A DNA stretch of 6,229 bases from Bacillota bacterium (lineage in GTDB: Bacteria; Bacillota; Clostridia; Christensenellales; CAG-138), in NCBI GenBank assembly GCA_016288175.1, contig JAEEYN010000114.1:1-6229 (forward strand), read 5' to 3'. Shown piece by piece: positions 1 through 5,060 of the stretch. The notes under the pieces are model-generated. The model worked only from the letters and a program-made list of their open reading frames with translations. It did no database searches and had not been told where the DNA came from. Numbering within the stretch: the stretch's first letter is position 1; each line of letters begins with the position of its first letter. The position numbers and the translations under genes were made by a program.

Positions 1-573
1 GCCCTTATCCGTCCGGACCAGCCAGCCGCCCGCTTTTTTTTCAACGGATCCCACCGCCGTCAGGAAACGAAATTCCGCGCCGTTGTCGGCAGCGTTCTCC
101 GCAAGGGCGATCGTGAGGCCGAAGGGGCAAACGATGCCGGCCGTCGGAACAAGCAGCGCGCAGGCGACCTTTTCGCTGATCGCGGGCTCGAGCTCGCGCG
201 CTTCTTCGCCGGAGATGATCCGCATCTCCTTCACGCCGTTTTTGACGCCGCGGTCATAGAGCGCTTCGAGAACATGGCGGTCCGCCTCATCGAAGCAGAG
301 CACCATAGACCCATTCTGCTTATAGGCGAAATCAAGGGTCTTGCTGAGCTCGCGGATAAGCTCCGCGCCGCGGATATTCATTTTCGCCATCACGGAACCG
401 ACTGCGGGGTCGAAACCGCCGTGGACGATTCCGGAATTTGCTTTGGATGTGCCGGAGCAGACGTCCTCGTCCTTCTCGAGCACGCAGGTTTTGAGTTCGT
501 ATTTCGAAAGTTCCCTCGCGATCGCGGAACCGGTGACGCCGGCGCCGATCACAAGAACATCATATTCATTCAT
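1..573 (-). CDS. glpA: GlpA-like FAD-dependent oxidoreductase, N-terminal part (3' end outside window)
   Basis: Predicted FAD flavoprotein that oxidises glycerol-3-phosphate to dihydroxyacetone phosphate; 191 codons are visible and the frame is open to base 1. Translation from ATG 573 begins MNEYDVLVIGAGVTGSAIAR, giving the Rossmann FAD motif G10-x-G12-x-x-G15, with E33 at the end of the second strand to hold the ADP ribose. SGTSKANSGIVHGGFD (residues 40-55) is the second flavin-contact motif typical of this family. The start is fixed by AGGAGG six bases upstream and by its 8-base overlap with the glpK stop. In Clostridia, glpK is often followed by such an enzyme, then a second FAD oxidoreductase and a small DUF1667 protein, which would lie beyond the left edge (inference). 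The family also includes L-2-hydroxyglutarate oxidases; the adjacency to glpK is what favours glycerol-3-phosphate. The substrate is not proven by the visible part. Confidence 0.85.
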   Translation of the reverse strand, partial: MNEYDVLVIGAGVTGSAIARELSKYELKTCVLEKDEDVCSGTSKANSGIVHGGFDPAVGSVMAKMNIRGAELIRELSKTLDFAYKQNGSMVLCFDEADRHVLEALYDRGVKNGVKEMRIISGEEARELEPAISEKVACALLVPTAGIVCPFGLTIALAENAADNGAEFRFLTAVGSVEKKAGGWLVRTDKG

Positions 574-2077
574 CGTCATCCTCCTCTTCCTTTGCCCAGT
601 AGATCGCGCAGTCAACGGCTTTTTTCCAGCCGGAAAGCAGCTTTTTACGTTTCGCGGGTTCGATGGACGGGATGAACACGCGGCCGCACTGCCAGTTCGC
701 GCTGACCTCCGCCGTGTCCTTCCAATAGCCCACGGCAAGGCCCGCAAGATACGCCGCGCCGAGAGCGGTGGTTTCGATGCACTTCGGGCGGGTGATCGTA
801 ACGTTCGAGATATCGGCCTGGAACTGCATCAGGAAATCGTTCGCGCTCGCGCCGCCGTCGACCTTCAGGCTCGAAAGCGTGACGCCCGCTTCGTCCGTCA
901 TCACGCGGAGCAGGTCGTTCGTCTGGTAAGCAAGGGATTCGACCGTTGCGCGGATGAAGTGATCCTTCGAAACGCCGCGTGTCAGGCCGACGATCATGCC
1001 CCTTGCGTACTGCTGCCAATAGGGAGCGCCCATGCCTGAGAACGCCGGAACGATGTACATTCCGTTCGAATCCGGAACATTGCGGCAGTATTCCTCACTC
1101 TGCGGGCTCGATTTCAGCATCCGCATCTCATCGCGGAGCCACTGGATCGCCGCGCCTGCGATGAACACGCTGCCTTCGAGGGCGTAATGGACCTTTTCCC
1201 CCGCCGAAGCGGCGATCGTGGTCAGAAGGCCCTGGTTCGAAAGGACAGCGTCCTCGCCGGTGTTCATCAGCATGAAACCGCCGGTGCCGTAGGTGCTCTT
1301 CACCTCGCCCGCGCCGAAGCCGCATTGGCCGAAGAGCGCCGCCTGCTGGTCGCCCGCCGCGCCTGCGATCGGGATCTCGCCGCCGAAACGGGAGGTATAG
1401 CCGAACAGGTGGCTGGAGGGCAGAACCTCCGGAAGCATGGATCGCGGGATGCGGAAATAATCGAGGATCTCGTCATCCCACTCGAGCTTATGGATATCGA
1501 AAAGCATCGTGCGGGAGGCGTTCGAGCGGTCCGTCACATGTACTTTGCCGTCCGTAAGGTTCCAGATCAGCCAGGAATCGACCGTTCCGAAGCGCAGCTC
1601 GCCGCGCTCCGCCCTTTCGCGGACGCCGGGTACGTTATCGAGGATCCAGGCGATCTTGCTTGCGGAAAAATACGCGTCCGGGATCAAACCGGTCTTCTGC
1701 CGGATCTTCTCCGCCCAGCCCTCGGCCTTCATTTTGTCGATAATGCCCGCTGTGCGGCGGCACTGCCAGACGATCGCGTTATAGACTGGTCTGCCGCTCG
1801 CGGCGTCCCATATGACTGTCGTTTCGCGCTGGTTCGTGATTCCGATCGCGGCGATCTCCTCCGGCTTCGCGTCGATCTTCTGCATCGCTTCCATCGTTAC
1901 GCCCATCTGGGTCGACCAGATATCCATCGGGTCATGCTCCACCCATCCGGGCTGCGGATAGATCTGGCGGTATTCGCGCTGAACGACGCTGATTATCTCG
2001 CCGGCTTTATTGAAAAGGATGGCTCTCGAGCTCGTTGTGCCCTGGTCCATCGCAATAACGTATTTCTTTTCGCTCAT
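566..2077 (-). CDS. glpK: Glycerol kinase
   Basis: Cytoplasmic FGGY-family kinase that phosphorylates glycerol with ATP to sn-glycerol-3-phosphate. The 503 residues match the full family length. Visible signatures: phosphate-loop DQGTTSSRA (11-19), glycerol-contact R84-E85 in TNQRET, WQCRRT (104-109), TDRSNASRTMLFDI (182-195), catalytic-base D243 in PIAGAAGDQQAALFGQ, TYGTG, and the C-terminal FGGY signature VDGGASANDFLMQFQADI. Start ATG 2077 has AGGAGG seven bases upstream. It is first in a leftward operon, overlapping the GlpA-like gene by 8 bases (ATGAATGA). Two oddities: the loop before D243 reads YTSRFGGEIP, where Firmicutes enzymes usually carry the HPr-phosphorylated histidine (recalled from B. 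subtilis and Enterococcus), and the protein ends in an acidic tail EEEDDDE created by the next gene's ribosome site. No glpF permease is visible here. Confidence 0.98.
   Translation of the reverse strand: MSEKKYVIAMDQGTTSSRAILFNKAGEIISVVQREYRQIYPQPGWVEHDPMDIWSTQMGVTMEAMQKIDAKPEEIAAIGITNQRETTVIWDAASGRPVYNAIVWQCRRTAGIIDKMKAEGWAEKIRQKTGLIPDAYFSASKIAWILDNVPGVRERAERGELRFGTVDSWLIWNLTDGKVHVTDRSNASRTMLFDIHKLEWDDEILDYFRIPRSMLPEVLPSSHLFGYTSRFGGEIPIAGAAGDQQAALFGQCGFGAGEVKSTYGTGGFMLMNTGEDAVLSNQGLLTTIAASAGEKVHYALEGSVFIAGAAIQWLRDEMRMLKSSPQSEEYCRNVPDSNGMYIVPAFSGMGAPYWQQYARGMIVGLTRGVSKDHFIRATVESLAYQTNDLLRVMTDEAGVTLSSLKVDGGASANDFLMQFQADISNVTITRPKCIETTALGAAYLAGLAVGYWKDTAEVSANWQCGRVFIPSIEPAKRKKLLSGWKKAVDCAIYWAKEEEDDDE
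580..585 (-). promoter_or_regulatory. Shine-Dalgarno of the GlpA-like gene, inside the glpK coding sequence
   Basis: AGGAGG on the minus strand, six bases before ATG 573. It lies within the Glu/Asp codons of the last residues of GlpK, so ribosomes ending glpK translation stop a few bases past the next start, a layout that suggests translational coupling. Confidence 0.75.
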
Positions 2078-2084
2078 TGAACGG

Positions 2085-2090
2085 CCTCCT
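2085..2090 (-). promoter_or_regulatory. Shine-Dalgarno of glpK
   Basis: AGGAGG on the minus strand, seven bases before ATG 2077. It confirms this methionine as the glpK start. Confidence 0.8.
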
Positions 2091-2108
2091 GACGGTCATT
2101 TGCCTTTT

Positions 2109-2136
2109 ATTCTATCATATTGACGGATTTTTTCAA
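2109..2136 (-). promoter_or_regulatory. glpK operon promoter (extended -10)
   Basis: On the minus strand, TTGAAA (2136-2131) is followed after 16 bases by TAGAAT (2114-2109), and a TG one base before the -10 makes TGATAGAAT, an extended -10 element. Transcription would begin near 2102, giving a leader of only about 25 bases. That leaves no room for the leader terminator used by the GlpP antiterminator system of Bacillus, so control is more likely at initiation (inference). Confidence 0.6.
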
Positions 2137-2146
2137 CCGTTTACGG
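2132..2146. promoter_or_regulatory. cre-like inverted repeat between divergent promoters
   Basis: CCGTTTACGG (2137-2146) is a perfect inverted repeat, CCGT-TT-ACGG, read as CCGTAAACGG on the minus strand. The minus-strand 14-mer 2145-2132, CGTAAACGGTTGAA, matches seven of the nine fixed positions of the Gram-positive catabolite-repression consensus TGNAANCGNWNNCA. It overlaps the -35 of glpK and lies ten bases upstream of the lipase -35, so a bound repressor could affect both. A binding site for CcpA or a LacI-type regulator is an inference; the inverted repeat is directly visible. Confidence 0.4.
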
Positions 2147-2155
2147 CATAAAGTA

Positions 2156-2184
2156 TTGACTATTTCCCGAAAAAATTTTAAAAT
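2156..2184 (+). promoter_or_regulatory. Promoter of the lipase gene
   Basis: TTGACT (2156-2161), a 17-base spacer and TAAAAT (2179-2184) form a near-consensus housekeeping sigma-factor promoter. Transcription would start near 2191, just downstream of an in-frame ATG at 2187, so that earlier ATG would not be in the message. Confidence 0.7.
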
Positions 2185-2205
2185 CAATGCAGAAAGAAAA
2201 AGGAT

Positions 2206-2211
2206 CGGAGG
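2206..2211 (+). promoter_or_regulatory. Shine-Dalgarno that sets the lipase start at 2220
   Basis: CGGAGG ends eight bases before ATG 2220. The in-frame ATG at 2187 has no such site and precedes the predicted transcription start, so 2220 is chosen. Confidence 0.75.
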
Positions 2212-2219
2212 CTCCCAAT

Positions 2220-3152
2220 ATGCCACAGTTCACAGAATTTACTTTTCCCTCCTCCAACGGCAGGACGAATATCCGCGTCCGCAAGTTCGTTCCTGACAGC
2301 GCGCCGCGCGGAGTCGTTCAGATCGCCCATGGCGTTGCGGAGCACTGCGAACGCTATGATGCGTTCATGAAATTCCTTGCGGAGAACGGCTTTGTTGCCG
2401 CCGCGAACGACCATCTCGGCCACGGCAAGAGCATCACCGACGAATCCGAGCTCGGCTTCTTTGCCGAAAAGGACGGTTGGGATCTCGTTGTGCGCGATAT
2501 GGAGAAGCTCCGCGAGCTGCTCGCTTCCGATTATCCGGACCTCCCCTATTTCCTCTTTGGCCACAGCATGGGTTCCTTCCTCGCAAGGACCTATATCATC
2601 CGCCATCCGCAGCGGCTCGACGGCGCGATCATCTGCGGCACGGGTCAGCAGTCCCCCGCCCTCGTCGGCGCGGGCAAGACCATGGCGAAGATGATCTGCG
2701 GCGTCAAGGGCGCGAAGCATAAATCCGATATGCTCAACAACACCGCTTTCGGCAAATACAACGCCGGTTTCGATACCGTCCGCACTCCATGCGACTGGCT
2801 CAGCCGCGACGAAGCGAATGTTGATAAATACATCGCCGATCCGCTCTGCGGCTTCGTTCCCTCCGCTGGTCTTTTCCGCGATATGATGGGCGGCATCTCC
2901 TTCATCGGCAAAAAGAAAAATATCGCCGAAATGCGCAAGGACCTTCCCGTTTTCTTCATCGCAGGCGACAAGGACCCCGTCGGCGAAAACGGCAAGGGCG
3001 TCAAAAAAGCATACGAAGCCTTCAAAGAAGCCGGCATGACGGACGTTTCGATCAAGCTCTATCCCGATTGCCGCCATGAGCTTCTGAACGAACTCAATCG
3101 CGGCGAAGTTATGAACGATATCCTCGCCTGGCTGAATAAAAAACTCGGCTGA
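2220..3152 (+). CDS. Monoacylglycerol-lipase-like alpha/beta hydrolase
   Basis: Predicted serine hydrolase of the Hydrolase_4 (monoacylglycerol lipase / lysophospholipase) family, which cleaves fatty acyl esters of glycerol or related lipids. The 310-residue product has the family's usual length. Oxyanion-loop HG lies at 37-38 (IAHGVAEHCERYDAF), the nucleophile elbow is G114-H-S116-M-G118, the likely acid is D252 in AGDKDPVG, and the base is H286 in CRHELLNE. The segment between about 145 and 235 fits the lid/cap. No signal peptide or membrane helix is seen, so it is probably cytoplasmic. It diverges from glpK, and its glycerol product would be the GlpK substrate (inference). The substrate could also be a lysophospholipid or another ester. 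A hairpin terminator follows the stop. Confidence 0.9.
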   Translation: MPQFTEFTFPSSNGRTNIRVRKFVPDSAPRGVVQIAHGVAEHCERYDAFMKFLAENGFVAAANDHLGHGKSITDESELGFFAEKDGWDLVVRDMEKLRELLASDYPDLPYFLFGHSMGSFLARTYIIRHPQRLDGAIICGTGQQSPALVGAGKTMAKMICGVKGAKHKSDMLNNTAFGKYNAGFDTVRTPCDWLSRDEANVDKYIADPLCGFVPSAGLFRDMMGGISFIGKKKNIAEMRKDLPVFFIAGDKDPVGENGKGVKKAYEAFKEAGMTDVSIKLYPDCRHELLNELNRGEVMNDILAWLNKKLG

Positions 3153-3170
3153 TCAATAAAAAAAGCGAAA

Positions 3171-3196
3171 AGGCCTTCGGTGCAGACCGAAGGCCT
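3171..3196. terminator. Bidirectional intrinsic terminator
   Basis: A perfect 11-bp stem, AGGCCTTCGGT and ACCGAAGGCCT, closes a four-base GCAG loop. On the plus side CCTTGTTTTT follows; on the minus side the upstream A-rich stretch gives TTTTCGCTTTTTTT. It lies between two converging genes (stops at 3152 and 3213), so it can end transcription from both. Confidence 0.9.
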
Positions 3197-3212
3197 CCTT
3201 GTTTTTACGGTA

Positions 3213-4040
3213 TCAGTTCTCCGATTTTTTTCCGCAGAGCTTCCGTACGCCGAGGATGATCCCCTTCGCGATCAGGAAGATGATGAACGCCGCAAGCGTA
3301 TAGCCGACAAGGTACAGAAGCAGGAACAGCGGCCAGGGCATCCCGGGATTGCCTGGGCCTTTATAGAACGAACTCAACACGGGCAGCGTGCTCGGGAATT
3401 TCGGCGAGATATAGAACATATTGAAGGTCTCGTCAGTGAAATTCGGGATGATTAGATTGAGCGCCGTCGCAACGCCGACCATGATCAGGAAAACCGGGAC
3501 CGCGCGCAGGAAGAATCGCAGGTTGATCGATCTGCGGTAATAAACGATAAAATACACGCCGAGGATGACCTGCGAGCCGTGCCAGACCATCGTCTGGATA
3601 TCGATGCCGATCGTGCGGATGAACACATCGCCCGGATAGACCATGACCGCGATACCCGCAAAGAGGATATAGAACGCCATGAACGAGACCGTCGCTTTGC
3701 GGATCGCGCTCTCCGGCTTCGAAAGGAAGATGAATGGCAGGATATAGATCGGCGCTGAGCACATCTGGAACGGGAAAGCGTACCATTGATAATCCCAGTA
3801 CGGCTGAGCGTTGTTGTAGTTGAATGAGAAGATGATCTGTTTGTAGGTCTCGAAAAGAATCAGGATCACCCAGAAAACGAAGCAGATGCGGCGGAAGGTC
3901 TTATCCTTCGCGTTTTTCACGAAGACCGAAAGCAGGACCGCCGTGAGAATGACGAGCGCGATCGCGCAGAGGTGGAAGGGTCCGTATGCCGCCGGTGCGG
4001 ATTCGAAATCCGAATCGAGAAGCTTTAAAAAATCAGTCAT
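3213..4040 (-). CDS. YwaF/TMEM164-family integral membrane protein
   Basis: 275-residue polytopic membrane protein resembling the TIGR02206/YwaF family, related to eukaryotic TMEM164. About seven hydrophobic segments are visible: roughly 22-42, 51-71, 92-106, 115-135, 155-168, 177-199 and 236-263, ending in a basic tail. Family-like landmarks are FPFQMCSAPIYILP with C94 and MVWHGSQ with H154. TMEM164 was reported as a phospholipid acyltransferase with a Cys/His pair (recalled knowledge); a similar lipid role for this bacterial protein is only inference. ATG 4040 has GGAGG five bases upstream, inside the last codons of the lipoprotein gene, and the two genes overlap by 8 bases (ATGACTGA), indicating one transcript. 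It ends 17 bases before the shared bidirectional terminator. Confidence 0.75.
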   Translation of the reverse strand: MTDFLKLLDSDFESAPAAYGPFHLCAIALVILTAVLLSVFVKNAKDKTFRRICFVFWVILILFETYKQIIFSFNYNNAQPYWDYQWYAFPFQMCSAPIYILPFIFLSKPESAIRKATVSFMAFYILFAGIAVMVYPGDVFIRTIGIDIQTMVWHGSQVILGVYFIVYYRRSINLRFFLRAVPVFLIMVGVATALNLIIPNFTDETFNMFYISPKFPSTLPVLSSFYKGPGNPGMPWPLFLLLYLVGYTLAAFIIFLIAKGIILGVRKLCGKKSEN

Positions 4041-4491
4041 TGTTTCCTCCGATCGTTTGCTCGGCGCTGCCGATCTTTTTCAAAAAGGTTATGTCTTGGC
4101 CGGCGTCCCACGGCGAGGCGATGCCGATCCGGTCGGAACTCGTAACGCCGACGATATTCCGCATCGAAGCGGTCTTGTCCCCGACCATGATGCGGAAGGT
4201 CTCCGCAGCATCATAGCGCCATTCCCCGTGGCCGAAGATGAAAACATAGGTCCCTTCCCCGCTGCTCTGCGGAAGGCCGATCGCTTCCGCGAAATCGTCG
4301 GCGAGGTCGAAGGAAATGCTCCGCCCGTCGCCGTTGAAGGTCAGCGTTCCGTATTCCGATCCGAACGTTCCGTTCAGCTTCTCCGGCTCCGGCGTTCCCG
4401 GATCCGGCGGATTATCACGCCCGCAGGCAAGCGGCAGCGCGGTCATGATCAGGATCAGCGCAAAGACCGCAAGTTTTTTGATCGGATCCAT
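4033..4491 (-). CDS. Small putative lipoprotein, function unknown
   Basis: 152 residues from ATG 4491. The N-terminus MDPIKK is followed by a hydrophobic stretch (7-22) and ALPLAC-GRD, so C23 is the likely lipidated residue; proline at -3 makes the lipobox weaker than usual. A Pro-rich linker (28-36) leads to a mainly beta-looking domain beginning LNGTFGSEYGTLTFNGDG, resembling small beta-barrel lipoproteins, but I recognise no specific family. The in-frame ATG at 4509 lacks a ribosome site, whereas AAGGAG (4506-4501) precedes ATG 4491 by nine bases, so 4491 is preferred. No promoter is evident directly upstream; transcription probably comes from the promoter at 4918-4946 through the broken ABC gene. 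It overlaps the YwaF-like gene by 8 bases, suggesting the two act together at the membrane (inference). Confidence 0.75.
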   Translation of the reverse strand: MDPIKKLAVFALILIMTALPLACGRDNPPDPGTPEPEKLNGTFGSEYGTLTFNGDGRSISFDLADDFAEAIGLPQSSGEGTYVFIFGHGEWRYDAAETFRIMVGDKTASMRNIVGVTSSDRIGIASPWDAGQDITFLKKIGSAEQTIGGNND

Positions 4492-4500
4492 ACTCGAATT

Positions 4501-4506
4501 CTCCTT
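4501..4506 (-). promoter_or_regulatory. Shine-Dalgarno that sets the lipoprotein start at 4491
   Basis: AAGGAG on the minus strand, nine bases before ATG 4491. It overlaps the codons of the alternative, unsupported start at 4509. Confidence 0.65.
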
Positions 4507-4548
4507 CATTCAGTCGTTTTTATTTGCTTTGAGATGAAATTTCTTCGG

Positions 4549-4644
4549 TCATTTCCCGCCGATCGGCGGTTCGCCGTCGCCGAGCCAATCCTTGAATACC
4601 AGCATTGAATCATCCGACGTGATCGGCCCTTCTTCGGGGATATC
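4549..4644 (-). pseudogene. Orphan 3' end of an unidentified protein, downstream of the ABC junction
   Basis: In the frame one base off the ABC frame, the minus strand from about 4645 reads DIPEEGPITSDDSMLVFK then DWLGDGEPPIGGK and a TGA at 4549. Codons are GC-rich at third positions like neighbouring genes, and the acidic/Pro/Gly composition looks like a real protein end. There is no ATG or ribosome site in this frame, which closes at a TAA about 50 bases upstream, inside ABC sequence. I infer it is the tail of a gene whose front was deleted; the family is not recognised. Confidence 0.35.
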
Positions 4645-4837
4645 CGCAGATGCTGACGGATCCCGAATCCTTTGCAAGCTGGCCGCACATTACGGAGATC
4701 GTCGTTGATTTGCCCGCGCCGTTGACGCCGAGGAAGGCGAAAAGCTCCCCCTTTTTTACGCGGAATGTAAGGCCGTTGACGGCCTTCACCTCTCCGAAGG
4801 ATTTATAAAGAGTCTTGATCTCAATTACGTTTTCCAT
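4610..4837 (-). pseudogene. Truncated ABC transporter ATP-binding protein (N-terminal remnant)
   Basis: The frame encodes 75 residues against roughly 230-310 for an intact ATPase. MENVIEIKTLYKSFGEVKAV opens a normal ABC domain, with the aromatic A-loop region KSFG, Walker A GVNGAGKST (about 38-46) and the following SVMCGQLAKDSGSVSICGY typical of ABC-2/drug-export type subunits. After GY (about 4640) homology stops: Q-loop, LSGGQ signature, Walker B and H-loop are all absent, and the frame ends at TGA 4610 after nine unrelated residues. The start has GGAG five bases upstream and a strong promoter, so the front end is intact. It cannot form a working ATPase. Likely an internal deletion rather than a point frameshift, because no ABC sequence resumes in any frame. 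Confidence 0.85.
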
Positions 4838-4900
4838 TTCTGCTCCGTTTAAAGGCGTTTTTTGCGATGCGGAATGGCCGGCGTGAAACAGGCTTTGTCC

Positions 4901-4910
4901 GCATATATGC
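4901..4910. repeat. 10-bp palindrome at the predicted transcription start of the ABC remnant
   Basis: GCATATATGC is a perfect palindrome immediately downstream of the predicted start near 4911 of the leftward promoter. Its position suits an operator, but no regulator can be named. Confidence 0.3.
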
Positions 4911-4917
4911 AGTTTAG

Positions 4918-4946
4918 ATTATAGCAGGTAAAAGGATGTTTTTCAA
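4918..4946 (-). promoter_or_regulatory. Strong promoter of the ABC remnant / lipoprotein / YwaF unit
   Basis: On the minus strand TTGAAA (4946-4941), a 17-base spacer and a perfect TATAAT (4923-4918). Transcription would start near 4911 with a 74-base leader. The -35 lies within a small inverted repeat, ATGTT-TTTC-AACAT (4936-4949). As nothing comparable occurs before the lipoprotein gene, this promoter probably now serves the lipoprotein and membrane protein as well. Confidence 0.75.
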
Positions 4947-4992
4947 CATACCTCCGGTATAATTTTAAAGCGGTCAGGCAGCACTGCGGGGC

Positions 4993-5021
4993 TTTACATC
5001 TTCTTTGAAATGTGGTATGAT
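4993..5021 (+). promoter_or_regulatory. Promoter of the repeat-stalk lipoprotein (extended -10)
   Basis: TTTACA (4993-4998), a 17-base spacer and TATGAT (5016-5021) preceded by TG at 5013-5014, an extended -10. Transcription would start near 5028, giving a leader of about 33 bases with the ribosome site in it. Confidence 0.75.
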
Positions 5022-5049
5022 GGTTAAGTGAAAAATTCAGGCAACAATC

Positions 5050-5054
5050 GGAGG
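5050..5054 (+). promoter_or_regulatory. Shine-Dalgarno that sets the lipoprotein start at 5061
   Basis: GGAGG six bases before ATG 5061. The in-frame GTG at 5028 lies at the predicted transcription start and has no ribosome site. Confidence 0.8.
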
Positions 5055-5060
5055 AACACA

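Larger units (their letters stand above)
4838..5060. other. Divergent intergenic region
   Basis: The 223 bases hold two back-to-back promoters (leftward 4918-4946, rightward 4993-5021), two small palindromes and a rightward isolated TATAAT at 4958-4963 without a good -35. No supported gene is seen; minus-strand open frames here lack a ribosome site. Confidence 0.6.

Noticed and set aside
1187..2080. Long open frame on the plus strand opposite glpK
   Set aside because: Antisense shadow of the GC-rich codon bias of glpK; no ribosome site or recognisable domain, while the opposite frame is an unmistakable glycerol kinase.
2187..2219. Earlier in-frame ATG for the lipase
   Set aside because: No Shine-Dalgarno, and it lies before the predicted transcription start; ATG 2220 has CGGAGG eight bases upstream.
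2184..3077. Long open frame on the minus strand opposite the lipase
   Set aside because: Antisense shadow; the plus frame has the full Ser/Asp/His hydrolase motifs, promoter and ribosome site.
4520..4552. Ten-codon open frame (MTEEISSQSK) overlapping the TGA of the orphan tail by ATGA
   Set aside because: Could be a leader peptide or gene remnant, but it is very short and has no good ribosome site; not supportable.
4556..4569. Palindrome CCGCCGATCGGCGG as a terminator
   Set aside because: Stem of five with a four-base loop, no T-run on either side, and it lies in apparently coding sequence.
4936..4963. Second rightward promoter using TATAAT at 4958-4963
   Set aside because: No acceptable -35 at 16-18 bases; the extended -10 promoter at 4993-5021 is much better placed.
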